In this document: positions 1 to 7,171 of the stretch, one piece after another
Layout of the letters: every line of letters starts with the position of its first letter
Position numbering within the stretch: the first letter of the stretch is position 1
Assembly: GCA_000697335.1 (NCBI GenBank)
Contig: JNEM01007919.1
Location: 1 to 10,669, forward strand
DNA length: 10,669 bases
DNA from: Conidiobolus incongruus B7586
Taxonomy: Eukaryota > Entomophthoromycota > Entomophthoromycetes > Entomophthorales > Conidiobolaceae
Direction: 5' to 3'
The notes under the pieces: model-generated
What the model was told of the DNA's origin: nothing
What the model saw: only the letters and a program-made list of their open reading frames with translations
The model's database searches: none
Program-made: the position numbers and the translations under genes

Positions 1-1320
1 ATTATATAATATATAAAGCTAAAGTTATAAAAATATTTTTATTAAAAAATTATTAAACAAAGCTATCATGTCTAAGTTATTAATTAGATTATAATTAATA
101 TAATTATGACTTTTTTAGATTATTAAAATATTAATTTAAAAAAAGATAGTTTCCATAATAAAATTTAATTAATATAAAATATCCAATTTTTAATCTTTAA
201 TAAAAAGAAATATTTTTGAAATATAAAAAGTTTATTCTGAATATTGTAAAAAGTTATTAATAATAAAAAAGAGTATTGATTTTATATTAAATTATATATT
301 TATTCTCGATCTCAAAATATTCTTATTATTCAAAATCTAGAGTGATATTAAAAATTTTTTATAGTATACTTTTAAATTATTCTTAAAATTGTATATTATG
401 TCTAAATTAGAAAACCCAAAGATTGTATTTATATAAACAAACCCTAGATGATACAAAATATTCATTGATGAAAAATTTATTTCAAATATATATATATATA
501 TATATAGTATAAGGATATATTAAAAATATTATGAAAAATTAAATACAAGTATTTGATATTAATATAAGTTTAAATTACTGTTTTATCTCTTTCAAATATT
601 TTTATAAAACAATATCCAAAATTTAATAATTTCAATTATTCATACAAGAATTTAATATACATTCTGAAAACCAACCATCGTGATAAAATTTAGTTGCTAT
701 TATCATCAATAATATATATAAAAATAGAATTTTTCAAATATCTAAACTCAATTTAATATTTTGAAACAGATAGTTTTTAGGAATATTTATTCGGTCCGGT
801 TAATTTAGTATACAGAACATTCTCAATACATTAACAATTCCATCTGATACTATTTTATTAGATGAATGGTCTCTGTGAATTTATTATAATTAATCACAAT
901 AGCATGAATATTCACATAGTTTTTTTCAAATCACACTTAAAATCTAGGTCATTCAACTAAATTGTATCAGTAATTTGATTATTTGGGAATTTAAATTAGT
1001 TTCTAGGATTTGTAACATGTAATAAACAATTTATTCATTTTAAAATATTCTAAATTATAATTTATAGAAATTTATTAATTTGAATAATTAGCTAGTTGAT
1101 AAATCATAATAAATATTATTTTATTCATTATAGTAATTTAACTAATATCAATAAAAGATTTGAATCTTGAATAATTAATTTTTGCTTATATACTATAATT
1201 CGAATTGGTTATCAAAGTTTAAAATTTTTTTTATTGAAAATAATCAAAGATTAAATTCAACAATGTGATGAATGTATCAAATATATATAAATGGTATGAT
1301 AATACCGTAATTAATTACTG
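1..1320. other. A/T-rich intergenic stretch, no supported gene
   Basis: This stretch is nearly all A and T with stop codons in every frame at the density expected for such composition. A perfect (AT)n microsatellite of 21 bases lies at 486-506. A slightly more G+C-rich patch at about 785-960 has short open frames of about 24 codons on both strands. It could be a further worn piece of the - strand relic that starts near 2684, but nothing in it can be assigned. No RNA gene was seen. Confidence 0.6.
486..506. repeat. (AT)n microsatellite
   Basis: An uninterrupted run of alternating A and T, 21 bases long, in intergenic A/T-rich DNA. Such runs are common in genomes of this composition and are length-polymorphic. 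No function is implied. Confidence 0.9.
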
Positions 1321-1328
1321 ATACAGTT

Positions 1329-1437
1329 GTTGTGTTTTATATTAAGTTTTATAAATAAAGATCGTAGTTAGAAAAGTACTTGTAATATGATTTAGTAAAT
1401 TATTTATTAATCCTGCTCTTTAACGTATCGGGACTGT
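1329..1437 (-). repeat. Left copy of a diverged inverted repeat pair (core)
   Basis: Read on the - strand, this 109-bp stretch matches the + strand at 6366-6470 with 12 mismatches and one 4-base gap, about 89% identity over 105 aligned bases. The match includes a TACTAAA (1391-1397 here) followed by an AG that reads as a 3' splice site, and the start of the next exon. Weaker homology continues on the - strand side to about 1640. Similarity of this length is not explained by A/T composition, because scattered G and C positions agree. It is read as part of a decayed gene that has a paralogue at 5816-6490. Confidence 0.85.
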
Positions 1438-1688
1438 AGGTTTAAATAATTGAATCAATGAATGATATGGGATTTGGATAAAATCTAATAAAGAAAATAA
1501 AGAGAACAAAGAGTATCCTTCAATTATATACTGACAAAGCCAGCTTAAAATAGAAATAATATTGGTTTAGCTATCAAACTGGAAGAGATGATTAATTTTG
1601 AAATACAACAACAGTAATAAATATATATGAAATAATTTGATTGTTCAAATTTTAATTTTTCAAAGATGGTGATAATATTTTGAAACAT
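1329..1688 (-). pseudogene. Decayed exon fragments of a membrane-type protein, left paralogue
   Basis: Two overlapping - strand frames lie here. The first is a 47-codon frame from an ATG at 1688 to a stop at 1545, rich in Ile, Tyr, Cys and Leu. The second is a 48-codon open stretch from 1566 to 1423, in another frame, containing WLCQYIIEGY and ending LFKPTVPIR. Together they suggest one coding region with a frameshift or a missed intron. Codon-by-codon similarity to the right paralogue is visible at WLCQYIIE (there WFC-stop-SIIE) and at LFKP. Relative to that copy, about 70 bases covering the exon end and the splice donor are missing, while the branch point and acceptor (1379) remain. The next exon piece stops after about 11 codons. 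The protein family is not recognised; a receptor-like seven-helix protein is a guess. Confidence 0.45.
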
Positions 1689-2074
1689 ATGCCTAAAAAC
1701 ATGGTCATTATTATATTAAATCTAATAATTAAAAAATAAAAATGAATATACTTTGTTTTAAGTAAGTCATTATATATATATATTACATTATAGCATGTAT
1801 ACTGTACTTTTTAAGCTTCAATAGTTTAAACCTTATGAAAATACATATGATAACCTAATTTCAATATTGATAGAAACTATATTATTTTCCTACAACTCCA
1901 AAAGTGTAAATGAATAATTTAAATTTATTATATACAATCTTGTTATTAAGATTAACTATTAATTAAATGATCTATATTTGCTAATGTGCATTATTATAAG
2001 ATAGTATAAAGTCTATTTACAAAATAATATTACATATATTTGTTATAAAAAAATAAATTGAATTCACTGGATAA

Positions 2075-2305
2075 AAAAGTGAATATTATGAATTCTTTTA
2101 TAATGTTCATCTAAAATTTTTAAATAAGATTTTGGGCGTATATTGTGCTTGTAGTATCCATTATTGTCTACTGAAATATTTTATACTATCACTTATCAAA
2201 ATTCTAATTGAATGTAATAAGTTGGTAGATTCCAAATATAGTGGCAGCTATGAGACCTTCAAAAATTGGAAATCGAAACTGCGCAATATTTCATTCAGAT
2301 TCTAA
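2075..2305. other. G+C-enriched island, open on both strands, strand unclear
   Basis: On the + strand a frame without ATG is open for 76 codons (2075-2302) and includes a hydrophobic, Cys-rich part beginning ILGVYCACS. On the - strand 28 codons from 2290 to 2207 are open and include FPIFEGLIAATIFGIYQL, which would pass as a membrane helix. The - strand reading agrees with the orientation of the relic pieces on either side (2684-2325 and 1688-1329), so this may be another part of the same decayed gene. In DNA this A/T-rich an open run of about 76 codons is expected roughly once per window by chance, so length alone proves nothing. Confidence 0.2.
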
Positions 2306-2324
2306 TATTTAATATCTATGAATT

Positions 2325-2684
2325 CTATATAATTTTCAATAATTTGTAAATGATGCAAAGCACTTGTAATATTCTTGGATTAATATTACTAAGCATTCTG
2401 GTAAATTGTTAGTATTTAGCTATCACTTCAAAGTCAGAATGGGGTGTTATGAGAAATATAATTTACTACCTGTGTTTTATGATTTGAATATGGTTTGATA
2501 ATTCATTCAGAAAATAATTTTTAACAGTTAATATATTATAATTAATAATAAATACTATTGGTAAATAACAAAATATCAAATTACATAATATAAATGTATC
2601 ATACTTTAAATTATAATAGTTTAAAAAACTATAAGCAAATATTGAATAATCGAATTCTAGATAGTTATAAATGATTGAAATACG
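2325..2684 (-). pseudogene. Candidate spliced fragment of a receptor-like membrane protein
   Basis: A - strand frame is open for 71 codons (2684-2470), then a candidate 72-bp intron (2469-2398) joins it in frame to 24 more codons ending in a stop at 2325. The intron begins GTAGTA, has a perfect TACTAAC (2408-2414) and ends CAG, which is the fungal pattern. The first exon contains a hydrophobic segment with a central proline, LIFCYLPIVFIINYNI, followed by a polar stretch rich in Lys, Asn and His; this resembles helix 5 and the third inner loop of class A receptors. No start codon precedes it: a stop lies at 2685-2687. The piece therefore looks like the middle of a broken gene. An exon of an intact gene with further unseen exons is possible, but the neighbouring pieces are disrupted. 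The family assignment is weak. Confidence 0.4.
2398..2469 (-). other. Candidate 72-bp spliceosomal intron
   Basis: On the - strand it starts GTAGTA directly after CACAG, contains a consensus TACTAAC branch site (2408-2414) 10 bases before the terminal CAG, and keeps the reading frame open across the joint. Length and signals are typical of fungal introns. It shows that the surrounding relic was once, or still is, a spliced gene on this strand. Confidence 0.5.
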
Positions 2685-2898
2685 TCATAAATTAATTTCT
2701 AGATTTTAAATATCAGTTTTTTCATGAACCAATGTCAGGGAAACTGTTAGCAACAATTGGACCGAATTTGAAAAATTATATTTGGTTTAAAATATCGGGA
2801 TCCCTAAAATTAGTTAAATTTAGAGTAAATGTGTAATTAATTAATGGAAAATTGGTGTAATATTAAATATGTATAAAGTAATTGATAGTGGACATATC

Positions 2899-2967
2899 AA
2901 GATGATATAAAAACGATTGATCTAATCCAGATAATCAAACAATTAATCAATTAATCAAATATTTATT
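2899..2967 (+). promoter_or_regulatory. P450 core promoter and 5' leader
   Basis: AAGATGATATAAAA at 2899-2912 contains a TATA box whose first T (2906) is 62 bases upstream of the P450 start codon. The identical 14-mer precedes the seven-transmembrane gene on the other strand (8019-8032). The leader then carries two head-to-tail copies of ATTAATCA (2942-2949 and 2950-2957) and a related AATCAA at 2933-2938. The start codon has A at -3 (2965), the favoured eukaryotic context. The transcription start is not visible from sequence. Confidence 0.6.
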
Positions 2968-4440
2968 ATGTTATCAATATTAACAATCGTCTTAGGCCTT
3001 GTGGCCATTGCGATCTATCGCCTGTTCCGAGTACCTTCTAACATTCGCCACATTCCAGCCGTCCCATTGTTCAAATCCATTTACTCTATGTTCTTGCCTA
3101 TGACAGTCGATGAAAGAAGACAATACTTGTACGCCGATCTCCTTGAAAAGCATGGTGTACTCCGTCATTGGATCAATTCCAGATGGGTAATTGTTTTAGG
3201 AACACCAGAAGCTGCTGAAAGATTGTATATGGAGCCTCAAAACTTTCCCAAAATTTTACCTACTAAAGATTTCAAAAATTCTTTATTCTCTAAGTTTTTG
3301 GGTGAAAATTTGGTGCATAGTAACGGTGATCAATGGAGAAAATATCGTAAAGTCGTTAATAAGGCCTTCAAGAAGCAATTTGAACCTGAGATTTTTACTA
3401 GCGTCGTTGATGAATTGACTACAGTTATTGATTCTCAAAATGGCAAATCTGTTGATATGAGTAGCTACTTGCGTAGATTGACTATGGAGGTACTTGGCTT
3501 AGGTTTAATGGATGTTAAGATCAATGCTATTTTATCTAAAGATGCTTTATTCAATCATCATTATTTTAACGTTATTAAGCATTTGTTCACTCCTGTAACC
3601 GCTTTGTTTAAATTCCTCGATCATCCTAAAAACCCTATGATGGCATCTGCTTATGAATCTTTACAATATATTGACAGCTTCTTTGATAAGGTATTGGCTG
3701 AGCGTCGTGAAAAGTTGAAGACAATTACCGAAGAGCCTAAAGATATTCTTTCCTTGCTCCTTCAAGCTATGGAGGGCACTAAAGATTTCACTGATAAGGA
3801 GTTGAGAGACAATATTATGATCTTTGTATTAGCTGGTCATGATACCACCGCTTTTGCCTTAGCTGTTGCCCTTTACTTCCTTTGCAAAAACCCTGACATT
3901 CAAGAAAAGGCTCGTCAAGAAGCTCTCAGCGTATTTGGAAAACCTGGTAGTGACAAGAAAGTCCCCATTACTCATGATCAACTTAAAGAAATTCCTTTCA
4001 TCGATGCAGTTATCAAGGAAGCTATGAGATACTATCCTTCAGTTTCTCGCCTTCCAAGCCGTACCAATATTGAAGAAATGGAAGTCAATGGTATTAAGAT
4101 TCCCAAGAACCAATTGTTGTCCCTTGAAACAATCCACTTCTCCAGATCTCCCAAATACTGGGACAATCCTGATGAATTCGACCCTTACCGCTTTTATGGC
4201 ACTAGTAACAAGGATTTGAAGCACCCTTTCGCCTGGTCAACCTTTGGCGGTGGTCAAAGATTATGTATTGGTATGAATTTCAGTTTGATGGAACAGCGTA
4301 TTACCCTTGCTTTACTCTTACTTAACTATAAATTCAAGTTGAGTGAACCCTGTCAACCTAATGCTCCTCTAGAAAAGTCCATTATTTATTTATTAGCCAG
4401 TTCCGATGTATTTGTCGATTTTGAAGAAATTAAATATTAA
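2968..4440 (+). CDS. Cytochrome P450 monooxygenase, ER-anchored
   Basis: A complete intronless 490-residue P450 of the usual microsomal length. Enzymes of this class use a thiolate-bound haem, O2 and electrons from an NADPH P450 reductase to oxidise lipids, secondary metabolites or foreign compounds; the substrate here cannot be told. Residues 1-20 form a hydrophobic anchor, followed by a proline-containing hinge (P23, P30, P33), placing the catalytic domain on the cytosolic face of the ER. Motifs appear in order: WxxxR of helix C (W123, R127), the oxygen-activating AGHDTT of helix I (289-294), ExxR of helix K (E351, R354), the PERF-type FDPYRF (404-409), and the haem loop FGGGQRLCIG (426-435) with C433 as ligand. 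All key residues are present, so the gene looks functional. The start is the first ATG, directly before the anchor. G+C at third codon positions is uneven: about half in codons 11-71 and 372-431, about 25-35% between. The family within the CYP system is not assigned. Confidence 0.97.
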   Translation: MLSILTIVLGLVAIAIYRLFRVPSNIRHIPAVPLFKSIYSMFLPMTVDERRQYLYADLLEKHGVLRHWINSRWVIVLGTPEAAERLYMEPQNFPKILPTKDFKNSLFSKFLGENLVHSNGDQWRKYRKVVNKAFKKQFEPEIFTSVVDELTTVIDSQNGKSVDMSSYLRRLTMEVLGLGLMDVKINAILSKDALFNHHYFNVIKHLFTPVTALFKFLDHPKNPMMASAYESLQYIDSFFDKVLAERREKLKTITEEPKDILSLLLQAMEGTKDFTDKELRDNIMIFVLAGHDTTAFALAVALYFLCKNPDIQEKARQEALSVFGKPGSDKKVPITHDQLKEIPFIDAVIKEAMRYYPSVSRLPSRTNIEEMEVNGIKIPKNQLLSLETIHFSRSPKYWDNPDEFDPYRFYGTSNKDLKHPFAWSTFGGGQRLCIGMNFSLMEQRITLALLLLNYKFKLSEPCQPNAPLEKSIIYLLASSDVFVDFEEIKY

Positions 4441-4459
4441 ATTATTGTATCTAATACTT

Positions 4460-4494
4460 AATAAAATTTTGAAATAATAGATTTTATAAATAAA
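4460..4494 (+). terminator. Polyadenylation signals of the P450 gene
   Basis: Two AATAAA hexamers lie at 4460-4465 and 4489-4494, 20 and 49 bases after the stop codon. Their position suits 3' end formation, but such hexamers are frequent in A/T-rich DNA, so the choice between them is open. Confidence 0.4.
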
Positions 4495-5200
4495 GTGATT
4501 TTATTAATATTAAAGATTATATTTTTTTATTTCTGATTTAAATCCAAGTCAATCTGCTATTTGATTTCTAAATTCAATCTCCACTATAATCATGATTTAA
4601 TGAAAACTTGTAAATTATATATTACTTGTGGTAATTTAAGTAATTGATCCAAAATTTGATTAAAAGTGAAAATATCAAAATCCCGAAAATTTAACAATTA
4701 AAATGGATAAAAATTTAACAAATATAAATTAATATACAATTATTTTTAATTTTCAAACAACTAAGGATATTAATAAATATTAGAAAATTTTAATTATTTA
4801 AATTTATTAATTTTTAAATTGATAATTATTCATAAAAAGTAATAATGTGGATGACTCAGTAAAAGATTAAATTATATTTTTATTTAATAAGTTATAAATA
4901 ATCAAAAATAACTCAATTAGATAAATATTTTTAAATATATATATAACTAAAATCAAGGATGAACTCTTTTATATTTACGTATGATATATTATTTCAAATC
5001 AAGAAATAAGTTTTTATTATTAAAATTATATTTAGATAAATGATTTATAATTTAATTAACACTACTATATTTTAAATTTGATTCATTTTCTCTTCAAGCT
5101 ATCATGATTAAATGACTAAAGCTATATTTAATTCATTTTATAAACTATAGTTTATCAACATTAATTGTATAATTCATAATTATATAATGTAAAATTATTA
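4495..5200. other. A/T-rich intergenic stretch, no gene seen
   Basis: Dense stop codons in all frames, no splice-signal pattern joined to open frames and no RNA gene signature. A single TGACTCA (the bZIP-type sequence bound by Gcn4/AP-1 proteins) occurs at 4852-4858; one such site in this length has no significance by itself. Confidence 0.6.
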
Positions 5201-5410
5201 AATATTAGAAACGCTTCATATTCTGGATAATTTTGCAATATTATTGAAAACTCATTATGGTCCAGACAAATATATATTTTTATCAATAATATTGATAATC
5301 TTGTTAATACCCCTTGAGGAAAAAGTGCTCTGATTAAATTTATTTAATGGAGATGATTCGAGATATTCAATTATAAAATGGGCTGAAAGGGTGTTTTATT
5401 GATTATTTAA

Positions 5411-5659
5411 CTAATGGTGAGGACTCAGATCGGGTTGAACTTGGTATAAATGATCCAAATTCTGAGCTAGTATAATGTAGGTCGGATAAAGTGATTTAAT
5501 GGTTACTGTGGTGGCTTGACTGAATAGTCCATCAACGAATGAATAGTTAGTCAATCTGTATGAAATGGAAGTATGATCATTATAATGGGTAGAAGTAAGA
5601 ATAGTTGATGAGAGTAGAGAGTAGAGAGTGCTGTCTTGTAACACTATAATTTGATGATT
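5411..5659 (-). other. G+C-enriched open frame without a start codon
   Basis: The - strand is open for 82 codons from a stop at 5660-5662 to a stop at 5411, and the stretch is clearly richer in G+C than its surroundings. It contains no ATG; the only initiator-like codon at the 5' side is GTG at 5642-5644, not normally used in a fungal nuclear gene. The translation is rich in Ser, Thr, Leu and Tyr, with segments such as LYPTYIILAQNLDHLYQVQ and no recognised motif. An ATTATAG just upstream could be a splice acceptor, so it could be an internal exon, but no partner exon was found. It could equally be the worn remnant of an unidentified gene or element. The + strand of the same island has shorter open pieces. 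Confidence 0.2.
5610..5630. repeat. Three tandem copies of a 7-base purine unit
   Basis: GAGAGTA, GAGAGTA, GAGAGTG follow each other without a gap on the + strand. On the - strand they read as a CTCTAC-type repeat inside the open frame at 5411-5659. This is a short local duplication, typical of replication slippage. Confidence 0.85.
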
Positions 5660-6349
5660 TTAAATATATGAGAGAGTGCAAGTTATATTGTGATTTTTGA
5701 ACTGATTTTGTGACTAAATATGATTACTATGGTGATATGAGGATATATACATATATATATAAATATCTATAATAATTATACTATATAATTAACTTATTCG
5801 AGTTTTATCATTTGATTTGTCTTCGTACAAGCTAATTTTGATTTATTTATTCAATATAAAAACATCCACTTTAAGCATTTACTTGATTATAATCCATCAT
5901 TACTGACATAATATTGGAGTAAAATGATTATTTTCATAGTAATTATTTTCAGAATGATAGTATTTAGAATACATATGGTTATATAATATATATGTTTAGT
6001 ATAAATATTTGGTTTTTAATATAATTTAGTAATTATTATATCATCATTTTTTAAAAAATTTGTCTCAAAATATAAAATAAGATTCTTTGAAGCGATAAGT
6101 TGGAATTTGAAATTCTAAATTTTGATATTTCTGTTGTATTTCAAAACTCCATTTGTCTTGATTTGATAATTTTGTTTATATTACACCTCATTTTTAGTGG
6201 TTCTGTTAGTCTATAATCGAATGATCTTCTGTAGATTCTTATACTAGAATTAAACCAAATTCTATGTCACTTAATGAATTATTTAAACCCAGAAGTGACA
6301 AGGATAGAGAGGATTTTTTTTCTGAATATTCTGCTACAATATCTCAACA

Positions 6350-6420
6350 GTAAGTTTTAAGACATACAGTCCTGATATGTTAAAGAACAAGATTAATAAT
6401 TTACTAAATCATATTTCCAG
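6350..6420 (+). other. Candidate 71-bp spliceosomal intron
   Basis: It begins GTAAGT, carries TACTAAA at 6402-6408 and ends TTTCCAG, all close to fungal consensus. Joining the flanks keeps the frame open for 23 codons to a stop at 6488-6490. The branch site, acceptor and following exon are conserved in the inverted copy at 1329-1437, while the donor is missing there. Confidence 0.55.
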
Positions 6421-6470
6421 TACTTTTCTATCAATGATCTTTATTTACAGAACTTATTATAAAACACAAC
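6366..6470 (+). repeat. Right copy of the diverged inverted repeat pair (core)
   Basis: This 105-bp stretch is the partner of 1329-1437 on the opposite strand (12 mismatches and one 4-base gap). It spans most of the candidate intron and the beginning of the last exon. Homology extends leftward in weaker form to about 6120, with shared stretches such as TGTTGTATTTCAAAA and ATTATTTAAACC. It fades after AAAACACAAC at 6461-6470. Confidence 0.85.
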
Positions 6471-6608
6471 ATTTCTTCAAAATTATATAAAATAATTATG
6501 TAAATATTAAGTTGATGAATTTATAAAGGCTGAATTAATTATATTTATGAATATTAAAATAAATCATATAGGTTATAATCTATAAAATTTTTTCTAATGA
6601 AAATAAAC

Positions 6609-6630
6609 TATATATATATATATATATATA
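6609..6630. repeat. (TA)n microsatellite
   Basis: Eleven uninterrupted TA units in intergenic DNA. This is a simple repeat without further implication. Confidence 0.9.
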
Positions 6631-6923
6631 TTTAAGCATGGAATTTATTGCTTTTATTAATTGATAAACAATATATCCATAATCATTGTGAAATATACTA
6701 TATAATCATAAATGATAATAGTATTTTAGTAACTAATTTCCTACATGACATATAATAATAAATTATATTATTTGTATAATCAAAAGAGATTTTAAATTTA
6801 AAAAAAAATAAATCTATCTTTTATTGAACAATGAACAGGATCGGTAAAAATTATAAGATGATTTAAAAAAATAGTAGTGTAATAAACTATATATAAACGA
6901 TGAAAACATTAATTAATATATAA

Positions 6924-7052
6924 ATAAGCATAGTGTCAATTATAACTCTTCAAACATATTATAGTACCAAAAAATATTCAATTATTATAATGCAATACAT
7001 TAATGAATCCATGCTTGATGAATCTAATATTGATTCTTTGCTCAATACTTAA
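6924..7052 (+). other. Short open frame ending in an acidic tail, uncertain
   Basis: The + strand is open for 42 codons before a stop at 7050-7052. An ATG at 6990 would give a 20-residue peptide, MQYINESMLDESNIDSLLNT, whose Asp, Glu and Ser content differs from the Ile/Asn/Lys/Tyr mix expected from random A/T DNA. It might be the tail-encoding end of the decayed + strand gene ending near 6490. No splice signals tie it to that gene, and a run of this length is expected many times by chance. Confidence 0.12.
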
Positions 7053-7146
7053 ATAAATATTAAATCATATTCAAATAAAATACAAATTTATGTAAATTTA
7101 ATAGTAATGATAATAAAGTAACTTGTAAAGTATTAGATAAAATAAA

Positions 7147-7152
7147 TTTATT
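7147..7152 (-). terminator. Polyadenylation signal of the seven-transmembrane gene
   Basis: An AATAAA on the - strand, 19 bases after the stop codon at 7172-7174. The placement is right for 3' end formation, though the hexamer is common in this DNA. Confidence 0.4.
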
Positions 7153-7171
7153 AAAAAATTAGAATATAATC

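Larger units (their letters stand above)
5816..6490 (+). pseudogene. Decayed gene, right paralogue of the left - strand relic
   Basis: Several + strand pieces lie in the same order as in the left relic. First is an open stretch at 5816-5908 with LLDYNPSLLT, comparable to MLSNINPRILQ in the left relic (2325-2684). Then comes a short hydrophobic piece from an ATG at 5924 (MIIFIVIIFRMIVFRI). Next is a region homologous to 1423-1640 of the left copy, with WFC-stop-SIIE and two or more stops or shifts. The last exon (open 6225-6349, with LFKPRSDKDREDFFSEYS) joins through a 71-bp intron in frame to 6421-6490, ending in a stop. Several in-frame stops in otherwise homologous codons argue for a pseudogene. 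The protein family is not established; membrane-type composition suggests a receptor or transporter. Confidence 0.45.

Noticed and set aside
4039-4224. 61-codon - strand frame inside the P450 gene
   Set aside because: It lies wholly antisense to a well-supported gene, starts with GTG and shows no motif; it is a shadow frame.
4852-4858. TGACTCA sites here and at 10324-10330 as bZIP (Gcn4/AP-1 type) regulatory sites
   Set aside because: Two isolated 7-mers far from the start codons of the genes are within chance expectation.
5226-5340. + strand frame with NTP-stop-GKSALIKF, resembling a P-loop of a helicase
   Set aside because: The glycine spacing of a P-loop is not met, a stop interrupts it and no other helicase motif follows.
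5411-5460. GGGTTGAACTT as part of a tRNA B box
   Set aside because: It does not match GGTTCGANTCC, and no A box or cloverleaf stems were found around it.
1329-6470. Reading the inverted pair as terminal repeats of a large DNA transposon carrying the P450
   Set aside because: The similarity is gapped, fades gradually instead of ending sharply, has no visible target duplication and follows exon-intron structure; no transposase is present between the copies.
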